Below, piece by piece: positions 26,386 to 34,529 of a stretch of DNA of 64,000 bases (within the stretch, counting starts at the first letter, position 1; each line of letters opens with the position of its first letter). The stretch spans positions 62,001-126,000 of the forward strand of contig NZ_ALVU02000002.1 of assembly GCF_000332075.2 (NCBI RefSeq), written 5' to 3'. A program made the translations under genes and the position numbers. The DNA comes from Synechocystis sp. PCC 7509. GTDB taxonomy: Bacteria > Cyanobacteriota > Cyanobacteriia > Cyanobacteriales > Chroococcidiopsidaceae. The notes under the pieces were generated by a model that was given only the letters and a program-made list of their open reading frames with translations, did no database searches and was not told the origin of the DNA.

Positions 26386-27535
26386 ATGGCGACATAAGCA
26401 CAGTCCGAAATACCCCAGGGATAATTCATTCTAGAAGGGAAAATACTTTGTTGATGTCATGGGCAAGAAATCGTTCAGCCTTGGTTAGAGAATCATAGCC
26501 AGACATTCGAGCAAGATTGATGGCAATAGTGCGGATAACAGACCAATTGGTGACAGTATTGGAGTTAGTGAATGGGGCAGTGTCTTCCCCAAAATTACAT
26601 CTTTCACCCAGTGCAAACGATTTTCAATTCCCCAATGCTGTCGAATCCCAGCAGCAAATGTAGTAGCCTTTGAGACTAAAGAGCTAATGTAATAGTTAGT
26701 CTGTAAATATCGTTTACCTGAGTGGATGCCGATGCGTTCAACTTGAACAAGGCTTTGCACTCCTACCCAATCGAGGGCAATGCTTTTAAGTTCAGTAAAG
26801 ACCTGTACAATTCGGCAGGTAGTTCGCCCACGAATCTTCTCTACATCAACAAACCGATGACATGGCTTTTGGTGTTCGGTTTTGGTTTTAAGTTGCGCCA
26901 ATAGTCGGGGTTGATTAGCTTTGACTGTGATAACATAATCGTTGCCGCCCTCTATGATTAGCTTGGTAGTTTTTTTGGCAGTGCAGGGCATCCATGGTGA
27001 ACACCACTTCTTCTAAATGCAATGCCTTAAGCATTGTTTGCACTACTTTCAATTCCCCGCTCTTTTTCGATTCAAACTGTTGGCTGGCAAGCACTACTCC
27101 TTGGCGACTGCTATAGACAGAAACCAAGCCGATGAAGTTCTGATAAGCCGTCCCTTAATCTGTGACTATTCCTTTAATGCTCTTGCCGTCAATCGCTATC
27201 CACTCCCCTGGTTCGGTATCGAAAGTGCTGTTAGCCCATTGCTCGAACTACTGTGCCAACGTTTGAAAATCCAGTTTCTGTAAAATGCGACGAAAAGTCG
27301 TGTCCGATGGCAGGCGAGTTACCGTTAATCCTAGTTTTTCGCTCACTGCTTAATAGTGTCGCACCCCAAAGTCTTCCAGTGCATAATAACTTCGGCATCC
27401 ACTTATTATTCCCATAATCATTAATAGCAAAATCAGCCATAGAGGATAGCGTCTACCTTAAGATGCAATACGGTTCAGTTAAGGGTCAAATAGTTGTAAA
27501 TTAGGTATTGTTTCCAAAAATGGAAATTAAGGAAG

Positions 27536-28771
27536 GTGCATCTCAAGGAATTTTCGTTAGTGTCTCCCAAGATACAAAGTACTGAAATATTCAAGGCAAT
27601 AGAGACAGCTATCCCAGCAACTTCAATCAAACAGGCGATCGCTAAAATTAAAGTTGAAGAGGAACGTCATTGCTCATTACCAGCGCAACTGGTAGTTTGC
27701 CTGGTAATAGCAATGAGCCTGTGGTCAAGAGATTCCATGCGCGATGTACTAAAAAATCTTATTGATGGTCTTTCAGAGGCATGGGTAAAAGTAGGTAAAT
27801 ATTGGCGATTTCCCTGTAAATCGGCTATCACCCAAGCCAGACAGCGATTAGGAGCAGAGGTCATGAGGCAATTGTTTCATCAGTTAGTACGACCAATGGC
27901 ACACAGCGAAACAATAGGAGCCTTTCTCAACGGATTACGAATTGTAGTGATTGATGGAACTCGCTTAGATATCCCAGATAGTGATGAAAATGCAAGGGTT
28001 TTTGGTCGTCCGGGTAGTCGTCCTGGGACGCGATCCGCATTTCCCAAAGTTAGATTAGTGATTTTGGTAGAGGCTGGAACGCATTTAATATTCGACGCAT
28101 TAATGTGTCCATATCGGATTGGAGAGCGAGTAAGGGCATTAAAGCTATTACGCTCTGTCACATCAGGAATGTTGTTGATGTGGGATAGGGGTTTACATTC
28201 CTACGCTATGGTGCAAGCAACAGTAGGTAAAGGCTATGACTATTTAGGAAGAATTCCTACCAACGTTAAATTCTTAAACGAAAAACCTTTAGATGATAGT
28301 TCGTATTTGAGTTTGATTTATCCATCTGGCAAATTTAGAAAAAAGGGTTTTGAACCAATATTGGTAAGAGTTATCGAGTACACGATTGAGAATCCTGAGC
28401 AGCCAGAAGAACAGATTAGATATCGCTTAATTACAAGCTTATTGGATATTGAAAAATTCCCAGCCCAGTTACTTGCTTGTGAATACCATCAACGTTGGGA
28501 AGTTGAGAATACGATTGATGAACTCAAAGTACATCTTTTGGGACGAAAAACTCCTATTCGTTCTCAAAAACCACGGGAGGTGGTGCAAGAAGTTTACGGT
28601 TTGCTATTAGGGCATTGGGCTGTGCGGTCGTTAATTTTTCAAGCTGCAACCAGTGCTAGAGTTGCTCCATTACGTCTTAGTTTTACCGGAACTTTACGAG
28701 TTATCCGTCGTGCTGTACCTAAGTTTCAACGTCTTAACTCCCATGATTTGCCCCTTTTTTCGATTGGTTGA
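27536..28771 (+). CDS. IS4-family transposase
   Basis: This 411-residue protein uses a GTG start after AAGGAAG. The N-terminal IS4 domain (LPAQLVVCLVIAMSLW) precedes the DDE catalytic core: Asp in VVIDGTRLDIPDS, Asp in LLMWDRGLHS, and the signature Tyr-x2-Arg-x3-Glu-x6-Lys in YHQRWEVENTIDELK. The frame is uninterrupted. Confidence 0.93.
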   Translation: MHLKEFSLVSPKIQSTEIFKAIETAIPATSIKQAIAKIKVEEERHCSLPAQLVVCLVIAMSLWSRDSMRDVLKNLIDGLSEAWVKVGKYWRFPCKSAITQARQRLGAEVMRQLFHQLVRPMAHSETIGAFLNGLRIVVIDGTRLDIPDSDENARVFGRPGSRPGTRSAFPKVRLVILVEAGTHLIFDALMCPYRIGERVRALKLLRSVTSGMLLMWDRGLHSYAMVQATVGKGYDYLGRIPTNVKFLNEKPLDDSSYLSLIYPSGKFRKKGFEPILVRVIEYTIENPEQPEEQIRYRLITSLLDIEKFPAQLLACEYHQRWEVENTIDELKVHLLGRKTPIRSQKPREVVQEVYGLLLGHWAVRSLIFQAATSARVAPLRLSFTGTLRVIRRAVPKFQRLNSHDLPLFSIG

Positions 28772-28934
28772 CCATAGAGATTCTGGATACCTTGTTGCCC
28801 GAACGGGTTCATCGGTGTAACCCCAGGGTTGTGAAAAAACCTGTATCAAAGTTTCGCTCCAAAAAACAAAAGCACAGAGGTACTGGACAGCGAGTTGAGG
28901 CTCCCAATTTCCACATTATCAATAACGCTTTTAG
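28772..28934 (+). other. 3' non-coding end of the IS4 element
   Basis: About 160 bp separate the transposase stop from the right inverted repeat. No passenger gene is seen. Confidence 0.5.
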
Positions 28935-29087
28935 CCTTAACTGAACCGTATTGCCTTAAGATGTTCGAAAATCCTTAATCCTTAATTTCCTGAAGGGATT
29001 GAATTAGGCTTGCCTCCATTTCTGTTCTCCAACTCTTTCTTCTCCATCATTTTAATATTTTTTACAAAATGAATTATCCCTGGGGTA

Positions 29088-29159
29088 CTTGCAGCTTAAA
29101 CAGATTTCTGCTTCAGAACTATTGAGAGTTCCGCATTCTTTACAAGGAACTAAAGCCAT
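29088..29159 (-). pseudogene. Zinc-ribbon protein N-terminus cut by ISAs1
   Basis: The ATG at 29159 opens MALVPCKECGTLNSSEAEIC, followed by LSCKYP, a four-cysteine CxxC/CxxC zinc ribbon of the kind found at the start of small cyanobacterial membrane proteins. The frame enters the ISAs1 terminal repeat at the final Pro and stops a few codons later. The rest is not found on the other side of the element. Confidence 0.6.
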
Positions 29160-29185
29160 TACCTTAAAATATTTAGCTAGGTTAA

Positions 29186-29434
29186 TTAAGCAATTTTTAC
29201 ACCAGAGTTTTGAGATGCGATCGCTTCATCAATTTCAGCCCGTTCTTGAGTGTAGTAAGTTTGGGCAGCTTTCAAGTCATCTTTGGTCAAATCTGGGTAA
29301 TCGCTCAACAAGTTTGCGAATGTGCATCCATCGTTACACAAGGCGATCAACTTCCAAACTGGGATCTGCGTCCGACCTATACAAGCGTCTCCATTACAAA
29401 TTCCATCAGTCTTCCTAATTTTTGTCTTCTTCAT
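29186..29434 (-). CDS. DUF433-family protein (antitoxin-like)
   Basis: This protein of about 82 residues is read from the ATG of MKKTKIRKTDG; a TTG four codons earlier is possible. It has the family hallmarks CNGDACIGRTQIPVWKLIAL, then LLSDYPDLTKDDLKAAQTYY and an acidic tail. DUF433 proteins are often antitoxin partners of PIN-like DUF5615 toxins. No such toxin follows here, since the next gene downstream is broken by ISAs1. Confidence 0.82.
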   Translation of the reverse strand: MKKTKIRKTDGICNGDACIGRTQIPVWKLIALCNDGCTFANLLSDYPDLTKDDLKAAQTYYTQERAEIDEAIASQNSGVKIA

Positions 29435-29554
29435 ATTGGATGCCAATGATTTTAGTGACTTTCGTCAATTTCTGTACCTATTTTCTATGATAGGACGAAG
29501 TTTATTTAATCGGTATAGCAGGGTCAACGCGGTTTTTGCCCACAAATACTTTGA

Positions 29555-29830
29555 TTACAGAGAATTATTGCTACTATCATCAGCTACTTGTTCCTGTTCT
29601 TCTGCGGCTTCTTGCAAAAATAAAATTGCTAATCTTCTATAAGTCCCAGACCCAATGTATTGAGGATAGGTATGCGACAAGCTATATACCCATACTAAGT
29701 TTTCATCATCAAACACTCTGATATCTTCCAGCCAGCTTTTGCATTTAGGTTTGAGGGAATTGGCAGTATTTACGGCATCTGTCCATCTTTTAAATTCCTG
29801 CGAAAATCCTTTAGTTAAGACTCGAAACAT
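29555..29830 (-). CDS. Small hypothetical protein upstream of the DUF433 gene
   Basis: This 91-residue protein starts MFRVLTKGFSQEFKRWTDAV, has a central beta-like stretch (IRVFDDENLVWVYSLSH) and ends in an acidic tail. I do not recognise the family. It is on the same strand as the DUF433 gene, about 120 bp upstream, so the two may be co-transcribed. Confidence 0.5.
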   Translation of the reverse strand: MFRVLTKGFSQEFKRWTDAVNTANSLKPKCKSWLEDIRVFDDENLVWVYSLSHTYPQYIGSGTYRRLAILFLQEAAEEQEQVADDSSNNSL

Positions 29831-30001
29831 GAAATTTGAATGTAGCTTGGTATAGTAATTCCATCTTGACTTAATTAAGCAAATGCTCCCGTGTCCAACT
29901 GGGTTATCTGACTAATAGAAAAACCTAATAAAGCTGATAAAATTGTAAATTAAACCTTAGATGCGTACTAAAGTTCTTCCTACAAGTATAAGTATAAGGA
30001 A

Positions 30002-30256
30002 ATGACCCACTACTTTCGTGAACCTAAGTCTTTCAGAGGCGTTAATTGTAAAGCTGTGCCTGGAGAAAGAGCAAGAAAAGCTTGCCGGGAATGGAATAAA
30101 TTGATTAGTCTCAGAGATAAATTAAAGGCTGAGGGGCGCATTGAAGAACTAGAAGAATTAGAGCGCCCCTATAAAGAGTTGTGGGAGTTTGAGAAAGAGC
30201 TTTTTGCTCCCCGAAAAAAGGCAAAGCAAAGAAAAAAACAGAAAACTAAATCGTGA
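30002..30256 (+). CDS. Small basic hypothetical protein
   Basis: This 84-residue protein is rich in Lys, Arg and Glu, with a helical middle (KLKAEGRIEELEELERPYKE) and a strongly basic tail (RKKAKQRKKQKTKS). The composition suits nucleic-acid or ribosome binding, but no family is recognised. The ATG follows AAGGAAATG, and AGTATAAGTATAAGG lies just upstream. Confidence 0.5.
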   Translation: MTHYFREPKSFRGVNCKAVPGERARKACREWNKLISLRDKLKAEGRIEELEELERPYKELWEFEKELFAPRKKAKQRKKQKTKS

Positions 30257-30261
30257 GGTCT

Positions 30262-30300
30262 AGAAGCCCCACGCCTTTACGCTTGGGAGATGTCACAAAC
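30262..30300. other. Imperfect hairpin resembling an IS200/IS605-type end
   Basis: GAAGCCCCACGCCTTTACG followed by CTTGGGAGATG can fold as CCCACGC against GCTTGGG. Subterminal hairpins of this look occur at cyanobacterial IS200/IS605 ends. No TnpA or TnpB remains nearby, so it is at most a relic. Confidence 0.3.
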
Positions 30301-30470
30301 CTAACAGGTGGGAACCAGTAACTGCACCCAACCAACGCGCAATTTTGGTAATAATAGGTTTAGCCGTACTCCAGAGCTTTTAACCGGGATGTACAGCTTT
30401 GCTAGTTTTTTCTAAAGTTTCTGCAACGCTATCTAAACGGGTTAATGCCCTTGTCTTGGTTGGTTCCTGT

Positions 30471-30623
30471 CTAGCAGATAATTTTCCTTGAACCTGGCGC
30501 TATCAACTTCATTATAATTTTAATAATGTGGCGAGGAGTGCGAAACTGACCTTTAGTAGTTGCTGTTGTTAGCTTTGAGAGCATATATTCATACAAATCG
30601 CCTTTGGTGTCTCGATCTTCCAT
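30471..30623 (-). pseudogene. Fragment of a type I restriction-modification HsdM (N6-adenine methylase)
   Basis: This 50-codon frame encodes [18 protein letters not shown] followed by [18 protein letters not shown]. This is the conserved block just before the SAM-binding motif of HsdM proteins (DxxGDxYEYLL...GQFxTPRxI). It stops at TAG before the motif NPPF would appear, and the DNA further down (to 30300) is unrelated or badly decayed. Upstream, 30624-30690 is already the parA promoter. Confidence 0.75.
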
Positions 30624-30652
30624 TGGTTTACTTAACCTATTTGATATATTCT

Positions 30653-30689
30653 AGAATCTAGAAAACAAGATTCTTTAAGCCAAGAATCT
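30653..30689 (+). promoter_or_regulatory. Operator-like repeats in front of the second parA
   Basis: AGAATCT (30653-30659), AGATTCT (30668-30674) and AGAATCT (30683-30689) alternate in orientation just before the ATG. The block AGAATCTAGAAAACAAGATT recurs exactly inside the next gene (31649-31668). This suits binding by the ParB-like protein for autoregulation and/or partition. Confidence 0.65.
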
Positions 30690-30691
30690 TT

Positions 30692-31519
30692 ATGAAGGTT
30701 ATGAAAAAAGACTCAGACTTAAAACAAGCTACAGTCATTGCTGTAAGCTGCTTGAGCGGTGGATCGGGAAAAACTACTACTGTATTAAATCTCGCCACTA
30801 TGCTCTCGGAGAAGGGTAAAACTTTGGCTGTTGACTTTGATCCCCAAGGTAACTTAAGCCAATGGTTAGGATGGTCAGATAAATTATCTGAACTAGCGAC
30901 AGTTGCTGAGGCAATCTTGCCTGACGAAGATAGAATAAATATTTCAGAGATTGTACAGTCGCCTGCAAATGAGGATCGAAAAGGCAAACTACATATTGCT
31001 CCTAGTGATTACAGTTTGGCAAGAGCAGCCGATGCGATCGCAATGGAACCAGGGCGCGAACGATTTCTGAGACGAGCTTTAAAGCCCATACTGCAAAACT
31101 ATGACTTTGTAGTGATAGATAGCCCTCCTTCTAAAGGAATCCTTACCTACAACGCTATTCTTGCGGCTGATTTTCTAATTATTCCAACAGAATGTACGCA
31201 TAAGGGTGTGATGGGAGCAATAAGCACTGGTGTACTTGTTAAAGAGTTAGAAGAACTGGAATTTAAAGTTCCGACTTTACTTGGTATTCTGCCGACCCGT
31301 GATCAATGGGCAGGAGCTAATCGAACTAAAATGTCCAAAGCTGCTATTGAAGCATTAGGGGCAACACTCGATAAGACTCACATTTTTAGCGCAGTCAGGC
31401 AAAGCACTACAGTCCAACAAACAAATCACATGGGTTGGTCGCTTGAAGAAGCGGGAGAAAAAGCTCTTGCCGAACCCTACAAAGAAATTATAGAAGCAAT
31501 ACTAAAAGGAAAATTATAA
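30692..31519 (+). CDS. parA: ParA-family ATPase with altered Walker A
   Basis: This 275-residue protein has its P-loop at residues 21-30 as LSGGSGKTTT: the P-loop Lys27 is present, but the ParA signature lysine is Ser22. Walker A' FDPQGNLSQWLGW and Walker B FVVIDSPPS follow, then the usual TNHMGWSLEEA-type C-terminal helix. It forms a cassette with the next gene (4-bp gap). The changed signature residue could alter dimer ATP sensing, though other conserved motifs look active. Confidence 0.9.
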   Translation: MKVMKKDSDLKQATVIAVSCLSGGSGKTTTVLNLATMLSEKGKTLAVDFDPQGNLSQWLGWSDKLSELATVAEAILPDEDRINISEIVQSPANEDRKGKLHIAPSDYSLARAADAIAMEPGRERFLRRALKPILQNYDFVVIDSPPSKGILTYNAILAADFLIIPTECTHKGVMGAISTGVLVKELEELEFKVPTLLGILPTRDQWAGANRTKMSKAAIEALGATLDKTHIFSAVRQSTTVQQTNHMGWSLEEAGEKALAEPYKEIIEAILKGKL

Positions 31520-31523
31520 CCGT

Positions 31524-32162
31524 ATGGCTAGCCCAAAAAAGAAGCTTCCAACTGGTCCTATTAAAATTACTCAACCTTTATTTAGCCGTTCTGAGACATC
31601 AGCCGTTTCTAACTCAGAGTCAAACACAAAAGACGTAAACAATTTACAAGAATCTAGAAAACAAGATTCAACTATAGAAGACAATAACCAATACGAATCT
31701 AGCCGCATAGCTTCTAAAAGCGGACAAGCTATTGAAGAAGACAAGCAGACTATTAGCGATACCGACATAGATAAACAAGAAAACAGAAAACAAGATTCTA
31801 GTTTAATAGATAATGAAGATGATTGTAAGTACAAGCAAGATTCTCCAGCAATTGAAAGTCACTACTTACTAGATTCCAGTAAACAAGAAAATAGTAAACA
31901 AGATTCTAGTATTGAAGAAATGGAATATGTAAAAGTAGCTATGAGGCTTTCAGCTACTTCTGTAGAACGTCTCAGAGGATTAAAGAATACTACTGGGCTA
32001 CCTTATGAAATCTTAGTAGATGTAATGATAGCAAATTGGGATAACTTGCCTGCAAAACTTCAAAAACTATTCTTGTCTGAAGCAAAGCTTGCTAGGATTC
32101 AAAGATTAATTGCAGGGCAAGATAAGGCTATGAAAACTGTACGAAGTAAGTTACTAAGGTAA
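31524..32162 (+). CDS. ParB-like partition adaptor with repeated KQDS segments
   Basis: This 212-residue protein has an N-terminal ~130 residues that are polar and low-complexity, with KQDS repeated (RKQDSTIE, RKQDSSLI, YKQDSPAIE, SKQDSSIEE). The C-terminal ~75 residues (VKVAMRLSATSVERLRGLKN...) look like a ribbon-helix-helix followed by a basic helix. The KQDS codons are themselves copies of the AACAAGATTC repeat found in the parA promoter. It is a likely centromere-binding partner of the preceding ParA. It is not a classical KorB/Spo0J-type ParB. Confidence 0.65.
   Translation: MASPKKKLPTGPIKITQPLFSRSETSAVSNSESNTKDVNNLQESRKQDSTIEDNNQYESSRIASKSGQAIEEDKQTISDTDIDKQENRKQDSSLIDNEDDCKYKQDSPAIESHYLLDSSKQENSKQDSSIEEMEYVKVAMRLSATSVERLRGLKNTTGLPYEILVDVMIANWDNLPAKLQKLFLSEAKLARIQRLIAGQDKAMKTVRSKLLR
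31649..31909 (+). repeat. AACAAGATTCTAG repeats inside the parB-like gene
   Basis: Copies at about 31658-31670, 31787-31801, 31833-31843 and 31896-31909 share AA(A)CAAGATTC. Inverted or partial AGAATCTAG/GAATCTAG and CTAGATTCC units occur at 31649-31657, 31694-31702 and 31869-31877. They encode the KQDS peptide repeats. They match the promoter sites at 30653-30689 and could act as an intragenic centromere. Confidence 0.65.
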
Positions 32163-32320
32163 AGATTTGTTGTTCAGCGTATAAGCCCTCAACATCCCCG
32201 GTTCCCTGCTACCGCTCTTGCCTCGCGCCTAACCCCTCTTGAGCAGGAGCGACAAGCAGGACAGTCAATTTGATGAGTCACAAATTAATTAGCCTTAATC
32301 TTGTGAAGCTTAGGATCTAT
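32163..32320. other. Convergent intergenic gap
   Basis: This 160-bp region lies between the partition cassette and the convergent tpsB gene. It is relatively GC-rich. No gene or clear terminator hairpin was identified. Confidence 0.35.
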
Positions 32321-34060
32321 TTAAAAAGGATTGTAAAACACGGAAAAGTATAAACCATTTTCTTGCCACGTTCTGTTGGTGGAAGATGCAGAAATTAAAG
32401 GAATACCGTAATCGAGGCGCGCCGTAAAGCGATCGCTCTGTTGCCAAACTAAACCCAAACCTACTGAAGCTAAAGAATTAGTGTCTGGAGCCTCCCTGCC
32501 AGCATTCCAAGTGCTGCCAACATCTACAAAGGGAGCTATTTGCAAAACCGCATTCCAATCAGGCACGCGCAAAACGGGTAATCTTACTTCCGCCGAAGCA
32601 AAAGCCCCATTATCCGTTAACAGTAGGTCTTGACGATAACCGCGAACACTTTGCAAACCGCCCAAAGTAAACTGTTCTAGAGGTAAAAGAGAGGTAGTTG
32701 ATAGCTGGACATTACCGCGCACTAAAAGTAATGTTTCTGGCGCTAACAGTCGCACCCACTGAGCCTGTCCTTGCCAGGAGAAAAAGCGACTATCCGGTTG
32801 TTCTGCGTTAATCGTGGCATTCAATGCCCCCACACCTAAGTTAAATTGCGATCGCGCGGCAATTACTTGACGAGCATCGCGCCCAGTCCATTCTTGAAAA
32901 AATCTCAGTGCCGAGATCCGAGTTCGTCCTTGCTCATCAGCGCCTTGAGACAAAGCAAAAGGGATATCTAGTAAGGAAGTTTCGCTCTCTACGCGACTAG
33001 CACTTATACCCAAAGTAAGCTCCTGACTTGGCGTTTGAATAATTGGCTGGCGCAAAGTTATATCGTAGTAGCGAGACTCAGACTTAATATCTAGCAAGTC
33101 AAAAGGTGGCTCAATAACGTTGCTTGAGGTAGTGCCATAGCTAAGGTTAAGCGTACCATTGCGAGGATTTAGGGGTAATGAGTAACTTGTATCGATTGCG
33201 TTGCTACCGTCCGTATTGCTATAGCCAATACTAATGCGATCGCCTATTCCGAGTAAATTGCCTTCGTTTAGTTGTAGATTGCGGCGAAAACTCCCTACGG
33301 CGGGCGTTCGCCCGTTATCAATCGTTGCTTGAATAGTGGTACTTTGGGCTTCGCTAACTTGGACTTCGAGGATACTTTGGTTGGGGCGGGTTCCTGCCGA
33401 AAGTTCAGCAGATATATTGTTAATTAAGGGATTGAGTTGTAGTAGTTGTAGGGCTTGCAAAAGGCGGTTGCGATTTAGCGGAGCTTTTGTGGCGATCTCA
33501 ATTCGTCGGCGGACGTAGTTGGGGTTCAAATATTTTGTCCCCGTAACTTGGATATTTTCTAAGCCACCTTCAACAACAGTAATTGTCACTACTTTGCCTC
33601 GCAGGGTTTGGGGAGGGATATAAGCGCCGGAGGTAATATAACCATTGTCAAGATAAAGTTGAGTTATCGCTGAACGCGCTTGGAATAATTCAGTAAAGGA
33701 AATTGGTCTATTAGTAAAGGGAGCAAGAACTTTCGCCAGTTGTTCGGGGCTAAATACGGTACTACCAATTACCTTAAAGCTTTCAACACTAATTGTTTGC
33801 GGTACGCCAGGAAGACTTTCGGGAGGTGTAGGGGTAGGTCTATTTGGCTCTAATAATTCTTCGGGCGGCGGTAAGGATCGAGGGAGTTCGGGAGAGGGAA
33901 GGGGTGTAGGAAAGGGCTGAACGTCTTGGGAAGCCGGAACTTGCAAAGGGGGTGTTTGTGCCTTTAAAGGGGTACTTACCAAGATGCTAGTTAGGACTGC
34001 AAGTGCGGTCGAGTATAACCAAGGCTGGCACAGTAGACTTTTATAGCTATAATCCATCAA
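32321..34060 (-). CDS. Two-partner secretion transporter TpsB (FhaC/ShlB family)
   Basis: This 579-residue outer-membrane protein exports the TpsA partner. It has a signal peptide at about 1-35 (WLYSTALAVLTSILVSTPLKA), then a Pro-rich linker and POTRA domains (SVESFKVIGSTVFSPEQLA; VEGGLENIQVTGTKYL). A 16-strand barrel follows with the secretion-pore motif LGGLQSVRGYRQD. It ends in the outer-membrane C-terminal aromatic residue (VFYNPF). The length is typical. It lies divergent from the FAD remnant and about 1.8 kb from the tpsA gene, on the opposite strand. Confidence 0.93.
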   Translation of the reverse strand: MMDYSYKSLLCQPWLYSTALAVLTSILVSTPLKAQTPPLQVPASQDVQPFPTPLPSPELPRSLPPPEELLEPNRPTPTPPESLPGVPQTISVESFKVIGSTVFSPEQLAKVLAPFTNRPISFTELFQARSAITQLYLDNGYITSGAYIPPQTLRGKVVTITVVEGGLENIQVTGTKYLNPNYVRRRIEIATKAPLNRNRLLQALQLLQLNPLINNISAELSAGTRPNQSILEVQVSEAQSTTIQATIDNGRTPAVGSFRRNLQLNEGNLLGIGDRISIGYSNTDGSNAIDTSYSLPLNPRNGTLNLSYGTTSSNVIEPPFDLLDIKSESRYYDITLRQPIIQTPSQELTLGISASRVESETSLLDIPFALSQGADEQGRTRISALRFFQEWTGRDARQVIAARSQFNLGVGALNATINAEQPDSRFFSWQGQAQWVRLLAPETLLLVRGNVQLSTTSLLPLEQFTLGGLQSVRGYRQDLLLTDNGAFASAEVRLPVLRVPDWNAVLQIAPFVDVGSTWNAGREAPDTNSLASVGLGLVWQQSDRFTARLDYGIPLISASSTNRTWQENGLYFSVFYNPF

Positions 34061-34150
34061 TATTAAACATTCAAAAAGTTAAATTATTGGAACAATTAGT
34101 TTATTCTTTTTAAAAGAGGCTTGCAACACATAATTAATTAATAAACCCCT

Positions 34151-34430
34151 ATGTATAATGAGCAAATCAAAAGTAACAAAAGTGATATTGTAATTGATGG
34201 AAGCATTACTGGGCTTTTAAGTGCAAGTGTCCTTGCTGAAAAATCTACTTCAATTACTATTGTTGAAAGAGACATATTTCTGATCGCCCAACTGTCAGAA
34301 AAGGTGTACTACAGTCGATACAACTACATACTTTTCTGATAAAAGGCTACAGGTTGTTGTCAGAAAACTTCCCTGGGATTGGAATGAAATTGACCAAGGC
34401 AGGAACTTGTTCTCCCGTAGGTAATTCGTC
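34151..34430 (+). pseudogene. FAD-dependent monooxygenase N-terminal remnant, frameshifted
   Basis: The Rossmann start DIVIDGSITGLLSASVLAE...ITIVERDIF is read in one frame. After a one-base shift near 34278 the next frame gives SDRPTVRKGVLQSIQLHTFL and then IKGYRLLSENFPGIG. This is the usual order of FAD monooxygenases of the halogenase/epoxidase type (VERD...P..RKGVPQS...H.LL..G). The sequence is lost after about 34430. The third Gly of the GxGxxG motif is also changed (DGSITG). Confidence 0.75.
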
Positions 34431-34529
34431 TGTTATTAATAAGTGTTGCTTTTGTTCGTCAACTGTAATTTAGTAGTGAGATCGCGCTATTGGCTCTGCG
34501 CTTGTTAGTAGAATCCTTTAAGACTTTCT

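Larger units (their letters stand above)
27466..28953 (+). mobile_element. IS4-family insertion sequence with 10-bp target duplication
   Basis: This 1488-bp element has 19-bp perfect inverted repeats, CAATACGGTTCAGTTAAGG. It is flanked on both sides by the direct repeat CCTTAAGATG (27456-27465 and 28954-28963). The intact duplication and full transposase indicate a recent insertion into the ISAs1 copy. Confidence 0.93.
26485..29019 (-). pseudogene. ISAs1-family transposase, split and decayed
   Basis: The start lies at 29019 (MEASLIQSLQEIKD), then the IS4 insertion intervenes. The gene resumes below 27466 with RRYPLWLILLLMIMG, WIAIDGKSIKG-like residues, FTMDALHCQK and, at the C-terminus, GIRQHWGIENRLHWVKDV. 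At least one frameshift (near 26970) and in-frame stops are present besides the insertion. It is non-functional. Confidence 0.85.
26411..29087 (-). mobile_element. ISAs1-family element interrupted by an IS4-family element
   Basis: The 20-bp terminal inverted repeat TACCCCAGGGATAATTCATT at the left is matched perfectly at 29068-29087. Without the inner insertion and its duplication the element is about 1.18 kb, normal for ISAs1. The inner IS4 element sits close to the 5' end of the transposase gene. No target duplication is evident outside. Confidence 0.88.

Noticed and set aside
26485-27440. Several short minus-strand frames as separate genes
   Set aside because: Joined across frameshifts they rebuild one ISAs1 transposase, so they are parts of a single pseudogene.
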